Source: Myxococcales bacterium UBA1660 (GTDB lineage Bacteria > Myxococcota_A > Polyangia > Polyangiales > Houyiibacteriaceae). From it: a stretch of DNA of 64,000 bases. The DNA lies in contig DCLA01000092.1 in assembly GCA_002320815.1 (NCBI GenBank), positions 12,153 to 76,152 of the forward strand. The letters are read 5' to 3'. Within the stretch, counting starts at the first letter, position 1; the number at the start of each line of letters is the position of its first letter. The position numbers and the translations under genes were made by a program. Positions 8,401 to 16,368 of this stretch are shown piece after piece. The notes beneath the pieces were generated by a model that was given only the letters and a program-made list of their open reading frames with translations, ran no database searches and was not told the DNA's origin.

Positions 8401-10727
8401 CCGCCGATCTGCTCCTGCGCGAGATCGCCCAGGCCAGCGGCAGCCTCCAGCAGGCGAAGCTCCAGGCGGAGCTCGGCCACCTCTACGCCGAGCGCCTGGA
8501 GGATCCTCGCCGCGCCCTCGACGCCTTCACCAAGGCCCTCGAGCTCGACCCGACCTGCACGCCCGCCGCTCGCGGCCTCGGCGACATGGCCTTCGCCCAG
8601 GGCGACTACGCCAAGGCGGCGGAGCTCTACGAGCCGCTCCTCTCGCGCACCACGGAGATGGAGGACGACGTCGCTCGCGCGGTCTGCGTCCGGACCGGTG
8701 AAGCCTTCCTGGCCCTCGAGCAGTTCGGCAAGGCCGAGCGCGCGTTCCTGAACGCCAAGGCCTACGCGCCGGACGACCGCGAGGTCCTGGAGAAGCTCGC
8801 CGACGTGACCTTCGCGGGTGGCGACGCCCTCGGGGCCGCCGAGCTCTACCGCGAGCTCATCGAGAAGAGCGGCGACCAGATCGCCGTGCCCGAGAAGGGC
8901 CGGATGCTCTACCGCCGCGGCGAGGCCCTGCGCCGCGCCGGCGAGAAGAAGAAGGCCATGGTCTTCCTCGAGGAGGCCGCCGAGCTCCGCCCGGACGACG
9001 CCGCGCCGCTCATGGCCATCAAGACCATCCACGCCGACGACGGCGACTGGGATCGGGTGGTGAGCGTGCTCCGGCGCCGCATGGAGAACGCCGGCGACGA
9101 GGAGCGCTACGAGCTGCTCGTCGAGGCCGGTGACGTGCTCCAGCAGAAGCTCAACGACCGCAGCAAGGCGGCCAAGAGCTACGTGGCCGCCCTGGAGATC
9201 ACTCCGGACGACCGCAACCTGCTCACCAAGCTGATGGGCGTGTACTCCGAGACCCGCGACTGGTCGCGGCTCATCGAGGTCATCCTGCGGATCGCCGAGC
9301 TGGTCGACGACAAGAAGCAGCTGGCCAAGTACTACCAGACCGCCGGCTCCATCGCGCGCACGGAGCTGAAGCGCCTGGACGAGGCCGCCGACTACTTCGA
9401 GCAGGCCCTCGAGAACGACCCCAGGTCGAAGAAGGCCTTCGAAGGCCTCGTGACCTGCCTCGAGCAGGGCGAGAGCTGGAGCGAGCTGGCCAAGGCCTAC
9501 CGGGCCCGCCTCGCCTACCTGAAGGACGCGGGCGCCAGCGCGGAAGATCGCGCGGCCCTCTGGGACAAGCTCGGTGATCTCTACCGGGACAAGCTCGAGG
9601 ACCTCCGCGAGGCGACCGACGCCTACGAGGAAGCCCAGGAGCTCGCCCCGGACGCCCGCGCCCGGCTGGAGATGCTGGCCGAGATCTACGAGGCCGACCC
9701 CAAGCGCTTCCTGCCCAAGGCGGTCGACGTGCACGCCCAGCTCCTCCGCAAGAGCCCCTACCGGGTGGAGAGCTACCAGGCGCTGCGGCAGCTCTACACC
9801 GACGTGAAGAAGGCCGATCAGAGCTGGTGTGTCTGCCAGACCCTGAAGGTCCTCAACATGGCCGACCCGGACGAGCGGGCCTTCTACAAGAAGCACCGGT
9901 CGTCCCACCCGGCCGCCGCCGAGGAGTTCTTCAGCGAGGACATCTGGTTCAACCACCTGGTGCACCCCTCGCAGGATCCCCTGCTGACCCAGATCTTCGC
10001 GGCCATCGCCCCCGCGGTCATCGCCGACCGGGCGCAGCCGCTGAGCTCCTACGAGGTCGACGCGAAGCCCCGGGATCCGGCCAGTGACGACGCGGCCATG
10101 ATCCAGACCCTCGGCTACGTCGGCTCCGTCGCGCAGATCGAGCTCCCGCCGGTGTACGCGCGTCCGTCGGACGCCGGTGGCCTGAGCTTCCTGGTGTCCG
10201 ACCCGCCCGCCATCGGTGCCGGCAAGGGCGCCCTGGCCGGGGGTCCGCCCCAGGCCCTCGCCTTCGTCGCGGCGCGCCACCTGGCGTACTTCCGCGGCGG
10301 CCACCTGGTGCGCCATCTGGTGCCCTCGGGCAGCGGCCTGCGCGCCTGGCTCCTCGCGGCCATCAAGCTGGCCACCCCGCAGTTCCCGGTGCCGGCGAAG
10401 ATGGCCAGCAAGGTCGACGACTCCCTCCGGGCCATCGAGACCCACGTGGCCGCCGGCGCCAAGGACCGGCTCCGCGGCTTGGTCAACAAGCTCCTCGCCG
10501 CGGCGCCGGAGCTGGACATGAAGAAGTGGATCGCCGCGGTGGACCTCACCGCGGACCGCGTCGGCTTCGTCATGGCCAACGACCTCGAGATGGCCATCGC
10601 CGTCATCAAGGCCAGCGCGCCGGAGGCCGTGGCTCAGAAGGAGCGCCTCAAGGAGCTCTACCTCTACTCCGTGAGCCAGGCTTACCTGGACCTGCGCCAG
10701 CGGGTCGGCATCGCCATCGACGGCTGA
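5412..10727 (+). CDS. giant serine/threonine-kinase-like protein with TPR repeat array
   Basis: This 1771-aa cytoplasmic protein has no TM segment or signal peptide. After about 90 N-terminal residues a Hanks-type kinase domain spans about 94-375: glycine loop VGDGGLGKVY, AAIKVI with the ATP-binding Lys, HGDVKASN in place of HRDxKxxN (about 221), VDGGAAK in place of DFG (D250) and APEMARGE. Lys, both catalytic Asp and Asn are kept, so it could be active though altered. About 1,100 residues of TPR-like helical repeats follow, many with the recurring pattern ELYEDRLED-P-A-AW/FEKAL. A roughly 280-residue C-terminal domain (from about 1490) is unrecognised. The ATG at 5412 (MASTTDLL) has no clear Shine-Dalgarno. 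A strong hairpin follows the stop. Likely a signalling scaffold; partners unknown. Confidence 0.85.
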   Translation: MASTTDLLRGELERLFELDEMTTLSSELMGYPTSEVGETNGKGAFARALVEKAERDAALEALADAIRLYGKRSSSLAQIFDVRVGDELEPGSELAGFRILKKVGDGGLGKVYLGERGEGDERVRAAIKVIRSSLAQDRSAVRRYLTGQRAFKRADVAGVADILDCGILDDGRPWVATEFVDGQTLEARVQRVGPMHFNEARPIFTAILEALHALHEHGLMHGDVKASNVFICRPNRDDGSRGEPTGVLVDGGAAKLLAAGASKPDAIGALRTFGRAEAIAPEMARGESISPTSDVYVVGVLLYHVLSGRLPFEGSSAFDIIAQHIERAPEPPSALAPKGWVSKEVDALVLKALAKDPADRYGSAGELRKAIEQLARAAEKKEDLDEKAFDAAADLVRGAPADAEAASELETVVGKAGEWQKAIEVYEEALGKVDADDDKKALLFRIARIQEAELDERQAAAATYERLREIDPDDAIALSGLEELKRQAGDHEGLAELLLERVERVESTSERAGVLREIAELYEDRLEDPDNALVAWTQALTDEPSDEKTARAIERLCGADPNRWNEVLATLSEAVQDPDSQSEATQLYVLMGRWYADQLKRPDFAIPCYAQAIQLDPSNDAAYEGTIELYERAQSWQEYVQVLEARAAATSNPASARDFRADAAHIVLHKLGDKDRAVTLFREVLETDPTHPKALDALATIHEQNGDWTALAELLAERVKQTAGPRKVQAQVQLGELYEDRLDDLEKASVQYEAALAQDESQLDALKGLERIYARQGNHQELLQVLERELEVLPTPRQKIAVLERIGAIQEEEFVSPEKAIEAYEQVVAIDPGHEHASPALARLYRQVSRFDDLVEVLEQHARATTDDGRKVDLLVQAARTLMRDVGSPERAIEICDRVLDIEPGNVEALGLQARLKAQLGDATAAVEAVDKLAASESDPAKKAAHYVEAGKLLEESGDKDRAIQRYKLALDADETNTEAAAALRSVYGSRGDASGAADLLLREIAQASGSLQQAKLQAELGHLYAERLEDPRRALDAFTKALELDPTCTPAARGLGDMAFAQGDYAKAAELYEPLLSRTTEMEDDVARAVCVRTGEAFLALEQFGKAERAFLNAKAYAPDDREVLEKLADVTFAGGDALGAAELYRELIEKSGDQIAVPEKGRMLYRRGEALRRAGEKKKAMVFLEEAAELRPDDAAPLMAIKTIHADDGDWDRVVSVLRRRMENAGDEERYELLVEAGDVLQQKLNDRSKAAKSYVAALEITPDDRNLLTKLMGVYSETRDWSRLIEVILRIAELVDDKKQLAKYYQTAGSIARTELKRLDEAADYFEQALENDPRSKKAFEGLVTCLEQGESWSELAKAYRARLAYLKDAGASAEDRAALWDKLGDLYRDKLEDLREATDAYEEAQELAPDARARLEMLAEIYEADPKRFLPKAVDVHAQLLRKSPYRVESYQALRQLYTDVKKADQSWCVCQTLKVLNMADPDERAFYKKHRSSHPAAAEEFFSEDIWFNHLVHPSQDPLLTQIFAAIAPAVIADRAQPLSSYEVDAKPRDPASDDAAMIQTLGYVGSVAQIELPPVYARPSDAGGLSFLVSDPPAIGAGKGALAGGPPQALAFVAARHLAYFRGGHLVRHLVPSGSGLRAWLLAAIKLATPQFPVPAKMASKVDDSLRAIETHVAAGAKDRLRGLVNKLLAAAPELDMKKWIAAVDLTADRVGFVMANDLEMAIAVIKASAPEAVAQKERLKELYLYSVSQAYLDLRQRVGIAIDG

Positions 10728-10748
10728 GCCGCCGCTCGCCCCCTCGCC

Positions 10749-10783
10749 GAAGCCCTCCCCCGCATTCGCGGGGCGAGGGCTTC
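10749..10783. terminator. GC-rich hairpin between converging genes
   Basis: Arms GAAGCCCTCCCCCGC (10749-10763) and GCGGGGCGAGGGCTTC (10768-10783) pair over about 15 base pairs with one bulged base and a four-base loop. The hairpin lies 21 bases after the kinase-TPR stop and touches the stop of the leftward gene. There is no U-tract, so it is a factor-assisted or bidirectional terminator candidate. Confidence 0.6.
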
Positions 10784-11048
10784 AGCGCTTTCGGGGCCGG
10801 AAGGGGAGCCCGAAGAGCAGGACCATCGGCGGAATCACCAAGGGGCTGGCGGCGCCGATGGCCGTTGCCGCCGGCAGGGGCAGGAAAGCCCCGGCGACCC
10901 CGCCGGCGAGGGCTCCGAGGACCGAGCCGATCACCTCGAAGCGCACCCGGTCCATGCCCGGGTTCAGGCGACGGGCGCGGGCGCGGTGAGCCAGCGACGC
11001 GACGAACGCGACCAGGCCCCCCGCGAGCGCTCCGAGCAAGACCGCCAT
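10782..11048 (-). CDS. small two-TM membrane protein of unknown function
   Basis: This 88-residue protein has two hydrophobic Gly/Ala-rich helices, about residues 2-20 (AVLLGALAGGLVAFVASLAH) and about 40-80 (SVLGALAGGVAGAF and SPLVIPPMVLLFGL). The second stretch may be two short helices. A basic loop (HRARARRLNPG) lies between them and a basic tail ends the protein. The repeated LGALAGG motif suggests tight helix packing. I do not recognise a family. It follows a small lipoprotein gene by four bases on the same strand, so the pair is one transcript with a shared envelope location. Its stop codon overlaps the arm of the hairpin at 10749-10783. Confidence 0.6.
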   Translation of the reverse strand: MAVLLGALAGGLVAFVASLAHRARARRLNPGMDRVRFEVIGSVLGALAGGVAGAFLPLPAATAIGAASPLVIPPMVLLFGLPFRPRKR

Positions 11049-11052
11049 CGTC

Positions 11053-11277
11053 TCAGAGCGTCAGGTCGACGTCGTAGGTGCCGTAGTCCGAGCTCGCCGT
11101 TCCGGTGACCCGGATGGTCCCCGGAACCCGCTCGATGCCCCCGGCGCCGTCGTCCTGGATCTGCCCACGCGCGTCTTCCTCGGAGGAGACTCCGTCGTCG
11201 CCGCAGCCGCCGAAGGCGACGAGAGCGAGGGCCAGGAAGGGGCGCAGGGCCCGCGTGGGAAGAGAAGTGTTCTGCAT
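11053..11277 (-). CDS. small lipoprotein of unknown function (74 aa)
   Basis: This short predicted lipoprotein reads MQNTSLPTRALRPFLALAL then lipobox FGGC near residue 25, followed by an acidic stretch (GDDGVSSEEDA) typical of this genome's lipoproteins. The remaining 45 residues look like one small beta-rich unit (GTIRVTGTASSDYGTYDVDL) and are not enough to name a domain. The ATG at 11277 is the only start that gives a good signal peptide. It is the first gene of a two-gene leftward unit with the membrane protein four bases downstream, and is divergent from the methyltransferase lipoprotein across 117 bases. Confidence 0.6.
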   Translation of the reverse strand: MQNTSLPTRALRPFLALALVAFGGCGDDGVSSEEDARGQIQDDGAGGIERVPGTIRVTGTASSDYGTYDVDLTL

Positions 11278-11394
11278 CCGCGGATCCTCCCACGGGGACC
11301 CCGGGGGGCGCTACGGGCACCCGCACCCACTTGGCACCACCCCGCCCCCACCGTGCCCATGGGCCCCGAGCCGGGGGCGCGATAAGCTCCGCCC

Positions 11395-12324
11395 ATGCGT
11401 CGCTTCCTCTTCGTCTCGCTCTTGCTCGGCTGCGCCAGCACTCCGCCCCCCGCGGCTCACCCCGCGGCGGAGCCGGCGGACGACCCCAGCCCGCCCGTGG
11501 TCTCGCTCCCCGCGGGGGATCTCCAGGTGGCCATCACCGGCGCCCACCGCACCGACGAGGAGCGCGCGCGGGATCCCTACCGGCACCCCCGGGAGACCCT
11601 GGAGTTCTTCGGCATCCGGCCCTCGATGACGGTGCTGGAGGTCTGGCCCGGCCGGGGCTGGTACACGAAGATCCTCGCGCCCTACGTCCGGGGCCAGGGG
11701 AAGCTCATCGTGGCCAACGTCGACCCCGACTCGGAGGGCTTCCTCGGCGAGCTGGTGGCCGGCATGGACGAGCTCCTCGCGTCCCAGCCCACGCTCTACG
11801 ACCAGGTGGAGAAGGCGGGTCTCTACCCGGGCCACCTCCTCGACGAGGTGCCCGACGCGAGCGTGGACCTCGTGCTCTTGCCCCGCACGCTCCACAACTG
11901 GATCCGTCAGCCGCAGAACGACGCCGCCGCCTACCTCGGTGCCCTCGCCCGCGTCCTCCGCCCCGGCGGCGTCCTCGGCGTGGTCCAGCACCGGGCGCCC
12001 CCCGGGCACGCCTCGGCGGAGACCGGCGAAGCGGGCTACCTCTCCGAGGACTTCGTCATCCGATTGGTGAGCGAGGCCGGCTTCGAGTTCGACGAGCGCG
12101 CCGAGATCAACGCCAACCCCAACGACGACCACGACCACCCCGACGGAGTCTGGTCCCTCCCGCCGACCCTGCGCTGCGACGAGACCGAGCACACCTCGAT
12201 GGAGACCATCGGGGAGAGCGACCGGATGACCCTGCGCTTCGTGCGCCTCGACACCCCGGCGCCCGCATCCGACGAAGCCGACGCGCCCGACGAGGCCGAC
12301 GCCGCGGATGAGCAGGACGACTGA
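11395..12324 (+). CDS. class I SAM-methyltransferase-like lipoprotein (COG4798-like)
   Basis: This 309-aa protein begins with a lipoprotein signal (MRRFLFVSLLLGCAS, Cys 13), so the mature protein is expected outside the cytoplasm. The body resembles the predicted methyltransferases of COG4798: a DEERARDPYRHP segment, a Rossmann strand MTVLEVWPGRGWYTKIL in place of the usual SAM loop, a second strand ending NVDPDS, the segment VDLVLLPRTLHNW, and ARVLRPGGVLGVVQH after helix D. The C-terminus is an acidic tail of Asp/Glu/Ala. A SAM enzyme outside the cytoplasm is odd, since SAM is not known to be supplied there; it may bind another ligand. Its 3' end overlaps the cytochrome gene by 17 bases, so the two are co-transcribed. 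Confidence 0.82.
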   Translation: MRRFLFVSLLLGCASTPPPAAHPAAEPADDPSPPVVSLPAGDLQVAITGAHRTDEERARDPYRHPRETLEFFGIRPSMTVLEVWPGRGWYTKILAPYVRGQGKLIVANVDPDSEGFLGELVAGMDELLASQPTLYDQVEKAGLYPGHLLDEVPDASVDLVLLPRTLHNWIRQPQNDAAAYLGALARVLRPGGVLGVVQHRAPPGHASAETGEAGYLSEDFVIRLVSEAGFEFDERAEINANPNDDHDHPDGVWSLPPTLRCDETEHTSMETIGESDRMTLRFVRLDTPAPASDEADAPDEADAADEQDD

Positions 12325-14452
12325 GCCCCGCACCGCGCGGACGCTCGGTCCGCAGAGCTGGGTCCTGGGGCTCGGGGCCGCCCTCTGGACGGCGTTCGGC
12401 GAAGCGACGCTGACGTCGCTCCTCGTCGCCTACCTGGTCGCCCTGGGCGTCGTCGGCCTGGTCGCGCGGACGCGTCGGCGCACCCTCGAGGTGGCGCTCG
12501 CGCCGCCGGCGGCGGTGCTCCTGGCGCTCGCGGTCGGCGCCCCCTTCGTCGCGGCTCTCCACCATCGCGGCTCGGAGCTCGTGGAGCGCGAGCGGTGGCT
12601 GGGGCTCGGCGAGCACCTCGCCGACCGTCGCGCCCTTGCCCACGTCCCCAGCATCGCGCCGCCGGTGGTCTTCACCGATCACGCCCAGACGTTCTTCGTT
12701 CACGCTCCCGGCGCCGGGACGGTCACCTTCGCCGCCGAGGGCTCGGAGCCCGTCGCTGCCGCCGCCCTCGGCCACGGCCTCTTCCGGGTGGCCTTCGACC
12801 CGGCCCGGCTCGGGTCGCCCACCTCGGGGGACGTGGTCCTGGAGATCGACGGCGAAGCACACGCGCGCTCCCTCGAACGGGTGGTCCCCACGCCCCATCC
12901 CCGGGGGCTGCGGGCGAACCCCGCTCGGACCCTGGCCGCCGCCGCGAGCGCGGAGACCGACGCCGTGGTGGTGGTCGACGCGGACGGCTTCGTGGCGCGC
13001 CACTCCGTCGGCGACCAGCCCGCCGCCCTCGCGTTCCTCGACGACGACACCCTCGCCGTCACCGGCGCCGGGGGCACCTGGGTCCTCGACGCCCGGAGCG
13101 GCGAGGCCCACCATCGGGACGCCCACCCCGGAAGCTCCCTCGCGGTGGACCCCGCTGGGCACCTCCTGGTCGGCGACCGCGCGCTGCCCGGCGTGCGTCA
13201 TCTCGAGCAAGACCTGAGCGAGCGCGCCGTCGTGGAGCTGGCGGAGGTCCCGGACCACCTAGCGTGCGTCGAGACCGGCTGCGTCGCCGCCCTCCGCCGC
13301 GCCGCCAGCCTGGTCCTCCTGGACACCGGCGACCGAGTCCCCCTCGGCCGCCCGGCGGTGACCCTCGCCCCGCTGAGCGACCACCAGCTCCTCGTCGCCG
13401 TCACCGACTTCTCGCCCGGCGAGCCCCACCTCGGGAACCACTTCGTCCAGGATCAGCTCCTGACCCTCGACCTCCGCACCGGGACCCTCACCGTCGCCGA
13501 ACCCACCGCCCGGCGCACCCCCCGCCAGGCCTCGGCCGGCGACGTCGACCGCGGGCTCTCCCCGCTGGGGATCGACGTCCGCGGGGACGTGCGCGCCGTC
13601 GCCTTCGCCGGCAGCGACGAGGTCGCCCTCTTCCGCGCCGGCCGGCCGCGCCCCGAGCGACTCCCCCTGGAGGGCACGCCGCTGGTCGCGCCCGAGAGCG
13701 TCGCCCTCTTGGGCCGCGCCGTCGCCGTCGCCAGCCCCGCCGCGGGCGCGGTGGGCGTCTTCCGCGGCGGTGAGCTGGCGACCCTGGTCCGCCTGGACGA
13801 CCCGGCGAACCGGAGCCCCCGGCAGACGCTCCGGCTCCGGGGCGAGCACACCTTCTACGAAGCGACGCGCTCCGGGGTCGCCTGCCAGAGCTGCCACCTC
13901 CGCGGCTCCACCGACCACGTGCTGCGCAACATCGGCGGCCGGCGGCTGGCGCCCACCCTCCCCGTCCGCGGCGTCGCCGGCACCGCGCCCTACCTCCGCG
14001 ACGGGAGCTACCCGGCGATCGGCGACCTGACTCACCTGGCCACCGGTCTCCTCGGCGACTGGCTTCGGCCGGAGCCCGACCGCGGCGAGGCCCTCGACGC
14101 CTACGTCCGCTCGCTCCCCCGGGCGCAGCCCCGGGACGCCGACCCCGACGCGCTGCGCGCGGGTCTGGACGTCTTCGTCGGCGCCGGCTGCCCGACCTGC
14201 CACGCTTTCCCGGCGTTCACCGACCTCGGGGCCATCCCGGCGGGCGCGCTCTTCCCCGGTGCCGGCCTCGGGCCCGACGAGCTCCTCGACACCCCCTCGC
14301 TCCTCTCGCTGGGGGACCGCGGCCCGTACCTCGCCGACGGCCGCGCGGCCACGCTGATGGACGTGCTGCGCGAGCCGGGGCGCCACGGCGAGGTGGAGTC
14401 GCTGGACGACGCCGACCGGGCCGCCCTGGTGTCCTTCCTGGAGTCGCTTTGA
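12308..14452 (+). CDS. membrane-anchored beta-propeller di-haem cytochrome c (MauG/peroxidase-like C-terminus)
   Basis: This 714-aa protein has two N-terminal TM helices (about 16-52 and 60-82), which place the rest in the periplasm. Residues about 120-500 read as a YVTN-like beta-propeller (repeats such as DAVVVVDADGFVARHS and TLAVTGAGGTWVLDA). The C-terminal third carries two haem c sites, CQSCH (526-530) and CPTCH (628-632). Segments like GVAGTAPYLRDGSYPAIGDL and LSLGDRGPYLADGRAATLMDVL also occur in di-haem peroxidase/MauG-type proteins. Its ATG lies inside the end of the methyltransferase gene, and its stop overlaps the start of the ferric-reductase-like gene. The context suggests an electron-transfer or oxidative-modification unit. 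Electron acceptor and substrate are unknown. Confidence 0.85.
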   Translation: MSRTTEPRTARTLGPQSWVLGLGAALWTAFGEATLTSLLVAYLVALGVVGLVARTRRRTLEVALAPPAAVLLALAVGAPFVAALHHRGSELVERERWLGLGEHLADRRALAHVPSIAPPVVFTDHAQTFFVHAPGAGTVTFAAEGSEPVAAAALGHGLFRVAFDPARLGSPTSGDVVLEIDGEAHARSLERVVPTPHPRGLRANPARTLAAAASAETDAVVVVDADGFVARHSVGDQPAALAFLDDDTLAVTGAGGTWVLDARSGEAHHRDAHPGSSLAVDPAGHLLVGDRALPGVRHLEQDLSERAVVELAEVPDHLACVETGCVAALRRAASLVLLDTGDRVPLGRPAVTLAPLSDHQLLVAVTDFSPGEPHLGNHFVQDQLLTLDLRTGTLTVAEPTARRTPRQASAGDVDRGLSPLGIDVRGDVRAVAFAGSDEVALFRAGRPRPERLPLEGTPLVAPESVALLGRAVAVASPAAGAVGVFRGGELATLVRLDDPANRSPRQTLRLRGEHTFYEATRSGVACQSCHLRGSTDHVLRNIGGRRLAPTLPVRGVAGTAPYLRDGSYPAIGDLTHLATGLLGDWLRPEPDRGEALDAYVRSLPRAQPRDADPDALRAGLDVFVGAGCPTCHAFPAFTDLGAIPAGALFPGAGLGPDELLDTPSLLSLGDRGPYLADGRAATLMDVLREPGRHGEVESLDDADRAALVSFLESL

Positions 14453-14994
14453 GCGCGCGGCGCCTCACCGGCTCGGTGCTCCTCGCCAGCCTCGCGAGCC
14501 TGGCCATCGCGCTCGCCGTCGCGGGGTTCGGTGAGCGCTGGGCCAGCGCGCGCTGGGTCCTCCTGGCCCGCGTCAGCGGGTGGGCAGCCGGCGGTCTCCT
14601 CCTCGGCGCGCTGGCGGTCACCCCCCTCGAAGCCGGCCGCCGATGGCGCCGGCCCCTGGGGGTCGCGGCGGCGACCGGCGCCCTCGTCCACGCCGCGCTC
14701 TCCCTCGCCGGACCGCTCCGCGACGCCTGGCCCGCGCCCCTCACCTGGCCCACCTACCGAGCGGGGCTCGCAGCGACCGGCATCCTCGCCCTGCTCCTCG
14801 TGACGAGCTCGCCGCGGCTGGTGAAGCACCTGGGAGTCGGTCCCGTGTGGAAGCCGCTCCACCGCCTGGCTTACGTCGCCGGCGCCCTGGTGGTCCTGCA
14901 CCTCTTGCGCCTCCCCTTCGCCGGGGTCGTCCCCGCGTTGTTCTACGGCGCGGCGGTCCTCCTACTGCTCGGCGCGCGCCTCGTCCGCCGCTGA
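14449..14994 (+). CDS. ferric-reductase-like (MsrQ/YedZ-type) haem b membrane protein
   Basis: This 181-aa polytopic membrane protein has about five or six TM helices. His residues in ALVHAALSL, VWKPLHRLAYVAG and LVVLHLLRLP sit where the ferric-reductase-like domain family (including MsrQ) binds haem b. MsrQ passes quinol-derived electrons to the periplasmic methionine sulfoxide reductase MsrP; no msrP is in the window. The start is a TTG at 14449 overlapping the cytochrome stop (TTGA), which suggests translational coupling; a downstream GTG is possible. The likely local partner is the di-haem cytochrome. The last 33 bases overlap the 3' end of the histidine-kinase gene on the opposite strand, an unusually tight convergent end. 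Confidence 0.72.
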   Translation: MSARRLTGSVLLASLASLAIALAVAGFGERWASARWVLLARVSGWAAGGLLLGALAVTPLEAGRRWRRPLGVAAATGALVHAALSLAGPLRDAWPAPLTWPTYRAGLAATGILALLLVTSSPRLVKHLGVGPVWKPLHRLAYVAGALVVLHLLRLPFAGVVPALFYGAAVLLLLGARLVRR

Positions 14995-16368
14995 GAGCAG
15001 CGCGCCCTCGAGGATCGCGACCAGCCCGTGGGGCTCCGCTGCGGCGAAGCTCAGCGTCATCCCGTGCCGGGCGGCGACGTCCCGGGCGATGGAGAGCCCC
15101 AGCCCCGTCCCCGTGGGCTGCCGGCTCCGCGCCTCCTCGCTGCGGAAGCGCCGCTCCCCCAGTCGCGGCAGGTCCTCGGGACCGACGCCGGGCCCATCGT
15201 CGACGACCTGGATCCGGAAGGTGTCGCCCTCGGCTTCGAGGACCAGCGCCACGTGGCCCCCGGGCTCGTTGTAGCGCACCGCGTTGTGCGCGAGGTTGCC
15301 CACCGCCTGCTCGAGGAGCGTGAGGTCGCCCCGGACCCGCAGGGGCTCGTCGGGGGTCGCGTGATCGAAGGCCACCCCCTTGGCCCGCGCCAAGGGTCCG
15401 TGTCGGCTGGCGACCCGCTCGACCAGCGCGCCGAGGTCCACCGGCTCGGCCACCAGGCTCCGGGCAGGATCGTCGAGCTTCGCCGCCGCGCCGAGGTTGC
15501 GGATGAGCGCCCCGATGTAGTGGGCCTCTTCGAGGGCGTGCCCCAGCACCGCCCGGTCGGCGCCATCGTCGAGCCGCTGCCGGAGCGCGACCAAATGCCC
15601 TTGCAAGACCGTGAGCGGGATCCCGACGTCGTGCGTGGTGTTGGACACGAACTCGGTCAGCATCCGCTCGCGCCGCTCGAGCTCCTCGGCGTGCGCCGCG
15701 AGCCGCGCCCGGTCGGCCGCGAACGCGCGAGCGAGCTCCCCGATCTCGTCCCGGGCGGGGTCCGGCTCGAAGGCCGCGCCCCGCTCCCGGGCCTCGGTCA
15801 CCGCCCGGGTCAACCGACGGATCCGCCGCACCAGGGGGCCCGCAGCCACCGACGCCGCCCCGATGGCCAGCAGCGCGAACACCAGCGCCGGCCAGAGCGG
15901 CGCCTGGAGCGAAGGGATGGGGCGCGAGACCAAGACCACGCTGCAGGGACCGCTCTCGGCGACCACCAAGGCCACCTGGAGTTCGGCCGGTCCCGTGGCC
16001 GGAGCGACCCGCCGCCAGGCCACCCCGTCACTGCGCAACTCCTCGGCCATGGCCTGGTCGAGCAGGGGCGACGCCTCGTTCGCCGGCCGGAGCTCGGCGT
16101 CGTAGACGTGCATCCCCCGGGACCGGCCGGGTCGGTGGCGCAGGCGGCGCCGGCCGCGCGCGGCGCCGAAGGTCTCCGGGCTCTCCTCGCAGCGGGCGAG
16201 GCGCTGATCCGAGAAGCGCTCGGCGGTCGCCTCCGCCGTCGCCAGCGCGGCGGTGCGCAGCTCCCAGTGGCGCTGCGCCAGGACCAGGACCAGGGCGCTC
16301 GGCAGCAGGATCGCCAGGAGGAGCGCGGCCAGCCGCGCCCGCATCCCGAAGCGGCGGCGCTCGCTCAT
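14962..16368 (-). CDS. orphan sensor histidine kinase
   Basis: This 468-aa two-TM sensor has TM1 at about 12-30, a periplasmic sensor region of roughly 120 residues (31-155, with an Arg-rich stretch at 71-84), TM2 at about 157-177 and a HAMP-like linker to about 225. A HisKA domain follows with the phosphoacceptor in TTHDVGIPLTVLQGH (His 246). The HATPase_c domain shows the N-box NLAHNAVRY, VVDDGPGVG and GTGLGLSIA. All core boxes are intact, so it should be active. The ATG at 16368 overlaps the stop of the amidohydrolase gene (ATGA), so it is second in that operon. No response regulator is in the window. Its 3' end overlaps the ferric-reductase-like gene by 33 bases. The signal is unknown. 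Confidence 0.9.
   Translation of the reverse strand: MSERRRFGMRARLAALLLAILLPSALVLVLAQRHWELRTAALATAEATAERFSDQRLARCEESPETFGAARGRRRLRHRPGRSRGMHVYDAELRPANEASPLLDQAMAEELRSDGVAWRRVAPATGPAELQVALVVAESGPCSVVLVSRPIPSLQAPLWPALVFALLAIGAASVAAGPLVRRIRRLTRAVTEARERGAAFEPDPARDEIGELARAFAADRARLAAHAEELERRERMLTEFVSNTTHDVGIPLTVLQGHLVALRQRLDDGADRAVLGHALEEAHYIGALIRNLGAAAKLDDPARSLVAEPVDLGALVERVASRHGPLARAKGVAFDHATPDEPLRVRGDLTLLEQAVGNLAHNAVRYNEPGGHVALVLEAEGDTFRIQVVDDGPGVGPEDLPRLGERRFRSEEARSRQPTGTGLGLSIARDVAARHGMTLSFAAAEPHGLVAILEGALLSAADEARAEQ

Noticed and set aside
5304..10445. 1713-residue open frame on the minus strand
   Set aside because: It is antisense to the kinase-TPR gene over its whole length. Its protein is a low-complexity Leu/Gly/Val/Arg mixture without motifs, as expected opposite GC-rich coding DNA.
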